A stretch of DNA of 36,219 bases from Rugamonas sp. (GCF_025354735.1 NZ_JANXMI010000037.1:1-36219); one strand, 5' to 3'. Counted from the stretch's first letter, positions 26,775-34,899 are shown. The notes: generated by a model not told the origin, from the sequence alone. A program made the numbers and translations.

Positions 26775-28180
26775 ATGAATGCCATCGTCACCGCCGCCGC
26801 GCCCAAGTTCAAGCCCTACACCCGGCAGACCATCGCCCAGTCGCGTCCGTGGGCCTGGATGGCGCTCGACTTGCAGGAAGCGGTGCAGGTGGTGTCGCAT
26901 GTGCTGCCGTTCCGCAGCAATGAATACGTGATGGACAACTTGATCGACTAGAACAACATTCCCGACGATCCGATCTACCGGCTCACCTTCCCGCACCGCG
27001 ACATGCTGCCGCCGGACGAATACGCCCGCCTGCGCGACCTGGTGCTGGTGCGGCGCGACCCGGCCGCCATCGCCGACTATGTGCGCGGGATAAGGATGCG
27101 CATGAATCCGCATCCGGCCGGCCAGATGACGCACAACGTGCCGCGCGTGAACGACGCGCCGCTGCGCGGCCTGCAACACAAATATGACCAGACGGTGCTG
27201 TTCTTCCCCAGCGCCGGCCAGACCTGCCACGCCTATTGCACCTTCTGTTTCCGCTGGCCGCAGTTCGTCGGCATGGACGACTTGAAATTCGACGCCAGGG
27301 AATCGCACGAGCTGGCCGCCTACCTGAAGCTGCATCCCGAGGTGACGGACGTGCTCATCACCGGCGGCGATCCGCTCATCATGAACACGCGCTCGCTGGC
27401 CGCCTACATCGAGCCGCTGCTGGTGCCGGAGCTGGCCCACATCCAGAACATCCGCATCGGCACCAAGTCGGTCGCGTATTGGCCGCAGCGCTTCGTCTCC
27501 GACCGCGACGCCGACGATTTGCTGCGGCTGTTCGAGCGCGTCGTCGGCGCCGGCAAGAACATGGCCATCATGGGCCATTACAACCACGCCGTCGAACTGC
27601 GGCCCGACATCGCGCAGCAAGCCGTCAAGCGCATCGTCGGCACCGGCGCCACGCTGCGCATGCAGGGGCCGCTGATCCGCCACATCAACGAAGACCCGAA
27701 AAGCTGGGCCGAGCTGTGGCAGACCGGGGTGCGCCTGGGTGCCATTCCTTATTACATGTTCGTCGAGCGCGACACCGGCCCGCACGCCTATTTCCAGCTG
27801 CCGCTGGCGCGCGCGCACGAGATTTTCCAGGCCGCCTACCAGATGGTGTCGGGCCTGTCGCGCACCGTGCGGGGGCCGTCGATGAGCGCGTTTCCGGGCA
27901 AGGTCGTCATCGACGGCGTGGCCACCATCAACGGCGAAAAGTCTTCGCCTTGCAGTTTTTGCAGGCCCGTAATCCGGACTGGGTGCGCAAGCCGTTTTAC
28001 GCCAAATTCGATCCCGACGCGACCTGGCTCGACCACCTGAAACCGGCTTTCGGCAAGGATAAATTCTTCTTCGAGACGGGCGATGACGTCGACAGCCACA
28101 CGCCGGCCGCCGCGCCGCGCAAGGTGATTCCGATCAGCAGCGCCGCCCGCGCCGGCGCGGCCCACGGCAAATTGCTGTGA
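26775..28180 (+). pseudogene. KamA-family radical SAM aminomutase, broken by an amber codon and a frameshift
   Basis: The reading frame starts MNAIVTAAAPKFKPYTRQTI at 26775, after GGGAG. It reads LID-stop-NNIPDDPIYRL at TAG 26949-26951, where relatives usually have Trp (TGG). It then continues in frame with the radical SAM cysteines C151, C155 and C158 (TCHAYCTFC), TGGDPLIM, and the PLP-binding lysine K376 in SAFPGK. Near 27941 one base is missing (GAAAAGTCTTC where GAAAAGGTCTTC would restore the frame), and the last 80 residues continue as FALQFLQARNPDWV to 28180. The family includes lysine 2,3-aminomutase. Two independent lesions suggest a pseudogene unless they are sequence errors. Confidence 0.85.
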
Positions 28181-28193
28181 CGCGGCGGCCGCG

Positions 28194-29552
28194 ATGCCCG
28201 CTCCACAGCCGCGGCCGCCGGCGTCATCATCGGCACCGGCGTCAGCGTCATCAACGTCAGCATCAACATCAGCATCGGCATTAGGACAGCGCCCGCGCCA
28301 GCCCGGCCAGCTTTCGGGCCCGGCCGTGTTCGGACTGGTGTTCCTGCCGTTTGCGCTGGGCCACTATCTATCGAGCCTGATGCGCACGGTGACCGCCATC
28401 CTGGCGCCGCAGCTGGTGGCGGCGCTGGCGCTGACGCCCGGCCAGCTCGGCCTGATGAACAGCGCCTTCTTCTTCGCGTTCGCGCTGGTGCAGCTGCCGG
28501 TCGGCGTGGCGCTCGACCGCCACGGGCCGCGCAAGGTGCAACTGCTGATGTTGTCGGTGGCCGCCACCGGCGCGCTGGCCTTCGCCGGCGGCCACGATTA
28601 CCTCCAGCTGCTGTGTGCGCGAGCGTTGATCGGGCTGGGGCTGGGCGGCTGCTTCATGTCGGCCGTGAAGGCGATGTCGATGTGGATCGCGCCGTCGCGG
28701 CTGCCGTCGGTGCACGGTTATCTGATCGCCGTCGGCGGCCTGGGGGCGGCGTCGGCCACCCTGCCGGTGCGGCTGGCGCTGCACTATATGGACTGGCGCG
28801 GCCTGTTTTTGCTGCTGGCCGCCGCCGCCGCGCTGGTCGGCCTGCTGATTTACCTGCTGGCGCCGGCGTCGCCGCGCATGCAGGGCAAGGAGGGCCGGCC
28901 GCGCGCGTCGACGACGATGCGGGCCGTGCTGGAAGTCTACCGCCACCGCGCGTTCCGCCGCACCATCGGCCCGCTGCTGGTGCCGCACATGGTCTTCTTC
29001 GGCATGCAGGGCCTGTGGATGGGGAAGTGGCTGAGCGACGTCGGCCACTATTCGGAAGCGGCGGTGGCCTATCTGCTCTACCTGAGCATGGCCGCCATCA
29101 TCTTCGGCGCCATCGCCACCGGCATGGTGACGGAATGGGCCGGCCGGCGCGGCATCGCGCCGCTGACCGTGGCCGCCGCCGGCGTGGCGCTGTTCATCGC
29201 GGTGCAGTGCGGCTTCGTGCTCGACTACGCGCCCAGCTACCAGTTGCTGGCCGTGCTGTTCACGCTGGCCGGCACCATCACCGGCATGGAATACGCCATC
29301 GTCGCCCAGACCATGCCGCCGGCGCTGACGGGGCGCGCCGCCACTGGCCTCAATCTGCTGATCTTCCTCGGCGCCTTCGCGGTGCAGGCCGGCTTCGGCA
29401 TGTTGATCGGCTGCTGGCGGCCCAACCTGCTGCAACAGTATCCGGCGGCGGCCTACCGCACCGGCTTCGGCGTGCTGATCGCGCTGCAACTGGCCGGCCT
29501 GGTGCGCCACCTGCGGCGCCGCGCGCCGTGGACCGGGTCCGCCTTCGGTTAA
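28194..29552 (+). CDS. MFS transporter
   Basis: A 452-residue inner-membrane carrier with about twelve spans. The loop 2-3 motif appears as GVALDRHGPRKVQ, and ARALIGLGLGGCFMSAVKAM is a typical fourth-span segment. The first 35 residues are a hydrophilic Pro/Ser/Ala/Thr tail with the repeated pattern SASSTSASTSASA encoded by a TCA-rich run (28221-28280); the true start could lie later. It begins 13 bases after the aminomutase gene, suggesting the same transcript. The substrate is unknown; if the neighbour was active, an amino acid derivative is one possibility. Confidence 0.9.
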   Translation: MPAPQPRPPASSSAPASASSTSASTSASALGQRPRQPGQLSGPAVFGLVFLPFALGHYLSSLMRTVTAILAPQLVAALALTPGQLGLMNSAFFFAFALVQLPVGVALDRHGPRKVQLLMLSVAATGALAFAGGHDYLQLLCARALIGLGLGGCFMSAVKAMSMWIAPSRLPSVHGYLIAVGGLGAASATLPVRLALHYMDWRGLFLLLAAAAALVGLLIYLLAPASPRMQGKEGRPRASTTMRAVLEVYRHRAFRRTIGPLLVPHMVFFGMQGLWMGKWLSDVGHYSEAAVAYLLYLSMAAIIFGAIATGMVTEWAGRRGIAPLTVAAAGVALFIAVQCGFVLDYAPSYQLLAVLFTLAGTITGMEYAIVAQTMPPALTGRAATGLNLLIFLGAFAVQAGFGMLIGCWRPNLLQQYPAAAYRTGFGVLIALQLAGLVRHLRRRAPWTGSAFG

Positions 29553-29605
29553 AATGAGGGCCGCTGATGAGGTGCCTCGCCCCATCGTCCACACCAAGGA
29601 AAACC

Positions 29606-30457
29606 ATGAGACTCGTTCGTTACGGCCGTCCCGGCAAAGAAAAACCTGGCCTGATCGATGAGGAAGGCAAGCTGCGCGACCTGTCCGGCGTCATCGACGA
29701 CATCGACGCCGCCCAGCTGTCGGACAAGGCGCTGCGCAAGCTGGCCAAGATCGCCCCGGCCACGCTGCCGCTGGTGCGCGGCACGCCGCGCTTCGGCGTG
29801 CCGCTGGCACGCATCGGCAAATTCATCGGCATCGGCCTGAACTACGCCGACCACGCGGCCGAAGCCGGCATGGCGCTGCCCAAGGAGCCGATCGTGTTCA
29901 TGAAGGCCATCAGCAGCCTGTCCGGCCCGGACGACGCCGTGATGCTGCCCAAGGGCTCGAAGAAGACCGACTGGGAAGTCGAGCTGGGCGTGGTCATCGG
30001 CACCCGCGCGCGCTATGTCGGCGAAGACGAGGCGCTTAATTATGTGGCCGGCTACTGCGTCGTCAACGACGTGTCCGAGCGCGAGTACCAGCTCGAACGC
30101 GGCCCGCAGTGGGACAAGGGCAAGGGCTGCGACACCTTCGGCCCGGTCGGCCCATGGCTGGTCACGCGCGACGAGGTGCTCGACGTGCAGCGCCTCGACC
30201 TGTACCTGGAAGTGAACGGCAAGCGCATGCAGACCGGCAGCACGGAAACGATGATCTTCACGGTCGCGCAACTGGTCAGCTACCTGTCGAAGTTCATGAC
30301 GCTGGAGCCGGGCGACGTCATCGCCACCGGCACGCCGCCGGGCGTGGGCCAGGGCCGCAAGCCGCAGCGCTTCCTCAAGAAGGGCGACACCATGCGCCTC
30401 GGCATCGCCGGCCTGGGCGAGCAGCAGCAGGATGTGATCGCCTATCAGGCGGGATGA
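29606..30457 (+). CDS. Fumarylacetoacetate hydrolase family protein
   Basis: A 283-residue enzyme of the FAH superfamily, which cleaves or hydrates beta-keto acids using Mg2+ or Mn2+. FIGIGLNYADHAAEAG, the metal-binding acidic pair in KKTDWEVELGVVIG, TFGPVGPWLVT and the C-terminal VIATGTPPGVGQG are diagnostic. It is closest in pattern to 2,4-diketo-3-deoxy-L-fuconate hydrolase or ureidoglycolate-lyase-like members; the exact reaction cannot be fixed. The ATG at 29606 follows AAGGAAAACC. It converges on the aminotransferase pseudogene. Confidence 0.92.
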   Translation: MRLVRYGRPGKEKPGLIDEEGKLRDLSGVIDDIDAAQLSDKALRKLAKIAPATLPLVRGTPRFGVPLARIGKFIGIGLNYADHAAEAGMALPKEPIVFMKAISSLSGPDDAVMLPKGSKKTDWEVELGVVIGTRARYVGEDEALNYVAGYCVVNDVSEREYQLERGPQWDKGKGCDTFGPVGPWLVTRDEVLDVQRLDLYLEVNGKRMQTGSTETMIFTVAQLVSYLSKFMTLEPGDVIATGTPPGVGQGRKPQRFLKKGDTMRLGIAGLGEQQQDVIAYQAG

Positions 30458-30470
30458 TTTTGTGTGGGCG

Positions 30471-30505
30471 TGTGAGTGAGTAGGTGAGTGAGTCGCTGAG
30501 TAAGC
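30471..30505. repeat. GTGA-rich simple repeat
   Basis: A short run of GTGA/GTGAGT units (for example GTGAGTGAGTAGGTGAGTGA) follows the stop codon of the FAH-family gene, in the 93-base gap before the convergent aminotransferase. It appears to be low-complexity sequence with no further signal. Confidence 0.5.
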
Positions 30506-30550
30506 GTGCGTGTGGGCGGACGGAAGGCCACCCTCAAGCGCCGGCCGTCG

Positions 30551-31879
30551 TCACCACACGCTGGACACCGCCCGCGTCAGCGCCTCGCCCAGGCGCGACA
30601 CGATCTGCGCCAGATCCTCCTCGGTCGCGATGAACGGCGGCGCCAGCAGGATATGGTCGCCGCGCCGGCCGTCGATGGTGCCGCCCATCGGATAAACCAT
30701 CAGCCCGCGCCATGGCCTGCTGCTTGACGGCCGCGTGCAGCTTCAGCGCCGGCGCGAACGGTTCCTTGGTGTCGCGCTCGCGCACCAGTTCCAGCGCCAG
30801 CAGCAAACCGCGGCCGCGATGTCGCCCACATGCGGGTGGCCGTCGAAGGCCTGATGCAGCATGCGCCGCAGCGTGGTGCCGCGCACCGTCACGGCGCCGA
30901 GCAGGCAGTCGCGCTGTATCACCTGCTGCACCGCCAGCGCGGCGGCGGCCGCCACCGGATGGCCCATATACGTATGCCCGTGCAGGAAGGCGCCGCTGCC
31001 GTCGCGCAGGCGGGCCACCACATGGTCGCGCGCCAGCAGCGCGCCGATCGGCTGGTAGCCGGCGCCCAGGCCCTTGCCCAGCGTGACCAGGTCCGGCACC
31101 ACGCCGTCGTGCTCGATGGCGTACAGCGTGCCGGTGCGACCCATGCCGCACATGACTTCATCGGCGATCAACAGCATGCCGTAGCGGTCGCACAGCGCGC
31201 GCACGGCCTTGAAGTAGCCGGGCGTCGGCGGCACGGCGCCGCCGGTGGCGCCGACCACGGTCTCGGCGCAAAAGCCGATCACGCGCTCGGGACCGGTGGC
31301 GATGATGCAGGCCTCCAGCTCGGCGATCAGGCCGGCCGTGTAGTCGGCCACGCTTTGCCCCGGCGCGCGGTCGCGGTATTCGTAGCAGGGCGCCACGCGC
31401 GGCGCGTCCAGCAGCAATGGCGCGAAATGCTGGCGGCGCCACTCGTTGCCGCCTATGGCCAGCGCGCCCAGCGTGTTGCCGTGATAGCTCTGGCGGCGGC
31501 CGATGAAGACGCTGCGCTGCGGCTGGCCGCCTTCGACGAAGAACTGGCGCGCCAGCTTGAGCGCGGCCTCGAACGCTTCCGAGCCGCCCGACACCAGGTA
31601 CACATGATTGAGGTCGCCCGGCGCGTGTTCGGCCAGGTGGTCGGCCAGTTCCTCGGCCACGCCGGTGGTGAAGAAAGCGGTGTGGGCGTAGGCGTTGCGC
31701 TCGATCTGCGCGTGCATGGCGGCGAGCACGTCGGGATGGGCGTGGCCGAGCGAGGAGACGGCGGCGCCGCCGCTGGCGTCGAGATACTGCTTGCCGTGGC
31801 GGTCGCGCACATACATGCCGGCGGCGCTGGCGGCGACCGGCGGCACCAGTCGCAGATTGCGGTGGATCAGGTGTGTCAT
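30551..31879 (-). pseudogene. Class III PLP aminotransferase, broken by two frameshifts
   Basis: The protein starts MTHLIHRNLRLVPPVAAS at 31879 (GGAGA five bases upstream) and shows the class III aminotransferase pattern: LDASGGAAVSSLGH, YLVSGGSEAFEAALKLA, LLIADEVMCGMGRTGT and the PLP lysine in LVTLGKGLGAGYQPIGA. Near 30819 one C is missing (ATCGCGG where ATCCGCGG restores IRGRGLLLALELVRE). Near 30706 two bases are missing from a CG run, after which LMVYPMGGTIDGRRGDHILL resumes the frame to a stop at 30551. Restoring both gives 443 residues, the usual family length. It is inactive as written. Confidence 0.85.
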
Positions 31880-32001
31880 GGCGTCTCCGTGTGTGGATGA
31901 GACTGCTGACGATAAGCGCGATCGGCTTGCGCGCCATTGATTTTTGCCGGAATATGCGCTGATAGTCGCTGTCCCACCGAGCACCAGCTGAAAGCACCGC
32001 C

Positions 32002-32138
32002 ATAGCCGATCGCCTGCAATCGCTACCCTTTGCCCAACTGAGCGCCGCCCAGCAGGTCGCGGCGCAAGCCGTGATCGACGGTCCGCGCGGCGCGCTGTAC
32101 GGGCCCTTCGTGCCGCTGGTCCGCAGCCCGGAACTGAT
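32002..32138 (+). pseudogene. Carboxymuconolactone decarboxylase-family gene, 5' fragment
   Basis: Reads ADRLQSLPFAQLSAAQQVAA, then GPRGALYGPFVPLVRSPEL, and is cut within the next codon at 32137-32138 by the element. Joining base 32138 to 35525 restores an in-frame ATG codon and, with the 3' fragment, a 184-residue protein of the same length as the element-borne copy. At the position of the expected start codon there is ATA (32002-32004) instead of ATG, so this fragment has probably lost its start as well. Confidence 0.85.
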
Positions 32139-32160
32139 AGTAGCCGAGCCATCAATACAT
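32137..32160. repeat. Left end of the element: AT core plus 22-bp inverted repeat (attL half)
   Basis: The dinucleotide AT (32137-32138) marks the junction, and bases 32139-32160 are inverted-repeated at the right end with 19 of 22 matches; the inner 13 bases, GCCATCAATACAT, are identical. A two-base core flanked by imperfect inverted half-sites is the structure expected of a large serine integrase attP site after integration. Confidence 0.8.
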
Positions 32161-32211
32161 AAACTCTGAGGATGATATAATTGCCATATTGCAATTATTC
32201 GTGGGTTTCCG

Positions 32212-32505
32212 GTGCCAATCGCATATAGCTACATACGCTTCTCCAAAGCAGAACAAAAGAAAGGTGATTCGCTGCGTAGGCAGATTGAATTATCTGAAAA
32301 ATACGCTGCGTCAAATGGTCTGACGCTCGATGACACCCTAAATCTTCGGGATCTTGGTCTTTCAGCCTTTGATCGGTCAAATATCGAGCGCGGCGCGTTA
32401 GGCGCTTTTCTTGATGCAGTAAAAACAGGCCGCGTTACTCGCGGTTCGCACCTGTTGGTCGAGTCATTGGACCGTCTATCGCGTGACCGAGTGTTAGCTG
32501 CGCTA
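32212..32505 (+). pseudogene. Large serine recombinase, N-terminal fragment
   Basis: From a GTG start at 32212 the frame reads MPIAYSYIRFSKAEQKKGDS, with the catalytic serine in YIRFS, then DLGLSAFDRSN and LLVESLDRLSRDRVLAAL. These are the conserved blocks of the resolvase domain of large serine recombinases. After about residue 98 (base 32505) the homology stops and the frame runs antisense through a cargo gene to 32802. The helix and recombinase domains needed for att-site recognition are missing. Its place 50 bases inside the left end and its inward direction are typical for an integrase beside its att site. Confidence 0.85.
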
Positions 32506-32856
32506 GTCGTTCAGCACGCGCTTCGCCAGAATGTCGATGTGGCTCCCATCCGGCGAGTAGACCGAGTTGGACATGTACGCATCCCGGTAGGTGAGAGCTT
32601 CAGCTATGCTACGGTCGAGATAGACGGCGACGGTCATTTCGGGATCGATGACCACGCCGCCAGATTCAGCACGGCTGTGGCCCAGCATGATGGTGAGCTT
32701 TGTCGTAGTGCGCGAAACGACATCGAAGTACAGTGGCAGGATTCCGTCCACTTCGGACATGCCCACGTCGTCGATGGTGAGCAGGCCCGGTATCACATCT
32801 AGCAGCCGGTGAAAAATCTGGGCGTGGATGCTCTCCCCGTTGTAGCCGCCGATCAT
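32503..32856 (-). CDS. Hypothetical cargo protein B (related to its upstream neighbour)
   Basis: A 117-residue protein starting MIGGYNGESIHAQIFHRLLD; its start overlaps the stop of the upstream gene as ATGA (32853-32856). The middle part (TKLTIMLGHSR...VVIDPEMTVAVYLDR...EALTYRDAY) shares its pattern with the upstream gene product, so the two are probably paralogues. The PEMTVAVY...AEALTY pattern recalls the DUF1249/DUF6908 kind of small protein, at low confidence. The last residues end right at the breakpoint of the truncated recombinase (32503-32505), so its C-terminus may be cut short too. Confidence 0.6.
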   Translation of the reverse strand: MIGGYNGESIHAQIFHRLLDVIPGLLTIDDVGMSEVDGILPLYFDVVSRTTTKLTIMLGHSRAESGGVVIDPEMTVAVYLDRSIAEALTYRDAYMSNSVYSPDGSHIDILAKRVLND

Positions 32857-33272
32857 GCCAGACCCAAAGTCTTGATGTTGTCCTCGTACTCGAAGAGGTG
32901 GACGTACCACGACATGAAGAATGCCTTGTACATGGCCTCATATTCGGCGGAGTTCATCGGTGTATGTTGGGAAAGATATGTCCATGCGGTAATGAATGCA
33001 TGCTGATAAGTGAGCGGCTTCTGACTGCGACCGCTGTTGTAGAGCACTAGCGTCAAGTCTGGAACGATCCGGCCGTCATCGTTGACGGGGGCTTTGCCCA
33101 AGTCGAGCGTCAAATCGCCAGTCTGGTGGTATTCAATCTCTAGCAGCAGCGGTGGCATCGAACTGGCCTCGGCAGCACGATGATCTTCGAGCGCCTTGAT
33201 TATAGGTATCAGGACAAGCAGTTGCTGGTGAAGAGGCGTTCTGTCCCGCTGGACGACGTTCATGGTTTTCAT
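32853..33272 (-). CDS. Hypothetical cargo protein A
   Basis: A 139-residue soluble protein beginning MKTMNVVQRDRTPLHQQLLV. Its core (GDLTLDLGK...DGRIVPDLTLVLYNSG...PLTYQHAF) resembles the downstream protein B, and it has an additional C-terminal helix-rich tail (AMYKAFFMSWYVHLFEYEDN) that B lacks. AGGGAT lies a few bases upstream of ATG 33272; ATG 33263 is also possible. The pair overlaps by four bases and should be co-translated. The function is unknown; I do not recognise a family with confidence. Confidence 0.65.
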   Translation of the reverse strand: MKTMNVVQRDRTPLHQQLLVLIPIIKALEDHRAAEASSMPPLLLEIEYHQTGDLTLDLGKAPVNDDGRIVPDLTLVLYNSGRSQKPLTYQHAFITAWTYLSQHTPMNSAEYEAMYKAFFMSWYVHLFEYEDNIKTLGLA

Positions 33273-33343
33273 CGGTGATCCCTGAATTGAGAGCTAGCGT
33301 CGGCAGCGCGCTTGGTGCCGCTGCCACTGACGAACATCGTCGG

Positions 33344-33682
33344 TTAGAGTTCGATGATTTGGTGAACGATGGCTTGGATGCTGGTGTCGCCTTTCTTCAG
33401 CAGGCCAGCAAAGCGAGCGATAATCAGGCGGTTCTTCTTCGTCTCGATCTTGTTGATTTCGCGGATGGCGGCATGATCGAGCGGCTTGCCTGGCTTCATG
33501 TTCTCGATGGTGCTCTTGACCAGTTCGGTACGCTCGGCATCCAGTTGCTGGATCGAGGCTTTCAGCTTTTCAGCTGGCGTGGTGGTCGGTGCTTCAGTGG
33601 CAGGCGCTGCATTGCCTTCGGCAGTTGGAGCTTTCTTGTCGGCGAGGGTGATAGTGGACTTCTTTTCGATGGTGGCGGTCAT
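33344..33682 (-). CDS. Hypothetical 112-residue cargo protein
   Basis: Starts MTATIEKKSTITLADKKAPT, has an Ala/Thr/Pro-rich linker, then a charged helical segment (KLKASIQQLDAERTELVKST, AAIREINKIETKKNRLIIAR) and ends QAIVHQIIEL. The C-terminal half looks like a small helical domain or coiled coil. GGAG precedes the ATG by a good distance. No family recognised. It is 71 bases upstream of protein A on the same strand and may share its transcript. Confidence 0.6.
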   Translation of the reverse strand: MTATIEKKSTITLADKKAPTAEGNAAPATEAPTTTPAEKLKASIQQLDAERTELVKSTIENMKPGKPLDHAAIREINKIETKKNRLIIARFAGLLKKGDTSIQAIVHQIIEL

Positions 33683-33808
33683 GGCATTTCTCCTGTGTAT
33701 TTGTCAAATCAACAAGAGAATTTTATCCAGCCCTCGCAAAATCGTACACTAATTTATTGCTTTATGTTAATTATTTACAAGACTGGGGGCATGCGATGGG
33801 ATAGCGGT

Positions 33809-33868
33809 GCGGTGCTAACACAATCTCAATTCAGTTAAATACTAGACAGCTTGAGTTAGCACCGTTTG
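33809..33868. repeat. Direct repeat A with terminal inverted repeats (cassette-like site)
   Basis: About 60 bases; the arms CGGTGCTAAC (33810-33819) and GTTAGCACCG (33855-33864) pair perfectly, and an inner CTCAA can pair with TTGAG. It starts 13 bases beyond the stop codon of the glycine-zipper gene, on that gene's downstream side. A second copy in the same orientation lies at 34758-34816; the first 37 bases differ at only two positions. Confidence 0.8.
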
Positions 33869-33880
33869 TGGCGAAGAGGA

Positions 33881-34504
33881 TCAGCCGTTTGAACGAATCG
33901 AACCATCCACAATTCGTACATGATCACCAGTATGCCAAGCAGGCTGCTCCGATTGATGGAAGGTGCGGAAGGTGCCGTTGTTCAGGCGAACGGAAATATC
34001 ATAGCTATGAGTACTTCTAACGTTGCCCTCTACCTGATTGCCTGCCACTGCGCCGCCGATTGCGCCTGCGATGGTCGCCAATTCACGACCTCTGCCACCA
34101 CCTACTTGGTTTCCTAGTAGACCACCAACAACTGCACCGCCAGCGGCACCGACTCCACTACCTTGGCCTCGGGTATCGATTTCATTAACGGCATCAATGA
34201 CGCCACACTCTGAACACGTAGTTGGGCTTGCTGACGCAATATATTCAGGACGCGAATGATGAACAGGCGTGGTCCTGTGGTAGGCCGGATCGTTGGCTTG
34301 CGTCGTTGGCGTTTGAACCGTCTGATTCGTCATGGGCTGCCCATTGGCGTTCAAGGGAATCTCAGAATTTTTTCCTGCAGAAGACGGCAACCATCCCATT
34401 ATTGCTGCAGCGCCAAGACTAGAAACCAGCACTACTGCGGCGGCGGCAGCGAGAATTAAAGGATGGAGGCGGGGCTTGGACGTTGGAGTGAGTGGAGTGT
34501 TCAT
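33881..34504 (-). CDS. Glycine-zipper 2TM-domain protein
   Basis: A 207-residue protein with an N-terminal membrane anchor (PLILAAAAAVVLVSSLGAAA), a polar linker rich in Thr/Pro/Asn, then GVGAAGGAVVGGLLGNQVGG and a second Gly-rich segment (ELATIAGAIGGAVAGNQVEG). This paired glycine zipper is the 17-kDa surface antigen/2TM family, typical of envelope-associated proteins. The C-terminal part (SYDISVRLNNGTFRTFHQ) is the small beta domain often found after it. I use ATG 34504, with AAAGGT upstream. It is bracketed by direct repeats A and B. Confidence 0.8.
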   Translation of the reverse strand: MNTPLTPTSKPRLHPLILAAAAAVVLVSSLGAAAIMGWLPSSAGKNSEIPLNANGQPMTNQTVQTPTTQANDPAYHRTTPVHHSRPEYIASASPTTCSECGVIDAVNEIDTRGQGSGVGAAGGAVVGGLLGNQVGGGRGRELATIAGAIGGAVAGNQVEGNVRSTHSYDISVRLNNGTFRTFHQSEQPAWHTGDHVRIVDGSIRSNG

Positions 34505-34899
34505 TTGTGACCTTTTCGTTTTGGTTTTATTACGGTGAGATGATTGCTCTGATAACGTTCCACATGCCAAGTTCCGGGACACAAATCCTGTATCAAATGT
34601 AAGAAAACGTGTCGTTGGTGAGTGCAGGCAGGGCTGCAAGAGTTCTTGATGTGTGGGGATCTTCTTTAAGCGCCGATTATTATCCCATCCTAGTTCTGTG
34701 GCATCTGTACGCTATAGCACATAGGATTTTCCCAGGAAATTGTTTTGGCTGCCAGACGCGGTGCTAACACAATCTCAATTCAATTAAATATTAGAGTTGG
34801 AGTGTTAGCACCTTTGATGGTCTTCGGACCGTTTTGCCGTCTACTTCGATGATCGAGCCTGGGATATCATCGATGTACCGCCACCTAGAAGATATCCCA
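34505..34899. other. Non-coding stretch inside the element
   Basis: This 395-base interval lies between the divergent glycine-zipper gene and the replacement gene. It contains direct repeat B (34758-34816) and otherwise AT-richer sequence with no convincing ORF. Both flanking genes must have their promoters here, but I could not assign reliable -35/-10 pairs. Confidence 0.4.
34758..34816. repeat. Direct repeat B with terminal inverted repeats (cassette-like site)
   Basis: The second copy of the 60-base repeat. Here GGTGCTAACAC (34760-34770) pairs with GTGTTAGCACC (34802-34812), an 11-bp stem. The central eight bases next to the right arm differ from copy A, yet the outer stem is kept, so the structure is conserved rather than the exact sequence. 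It lies 84 bases upstream of the replacement gene. Confidence 0.8.

Noticed and set aside
26949..26951. The TAG in the aminomutase gene as a recoded amino acid
   Set aside because: There is no sign of pyrrolysine or other recoding machinery, relatives usually have Trp here, and a downstream frameshift shows that the gene is broken anyway.
33275..33838. A 187-codon plus-strand ORF inside the element
   Set aside because: It lies antisense to the 112-residue gene and runs into direct repeat A. The minus-strand gene has a better ribosome-binding site and composition.
33809..34816. Calling the repeats true integron attC sites
   Set aside because: The arms (TGCTAAC/GTTAGCA) deviate from the RYYYAAC/GTTRRRY consensus, the inner boxes do not line up with usual spacing, and no integron integrase gene is present. 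They are kept as cassette-like repeats only.
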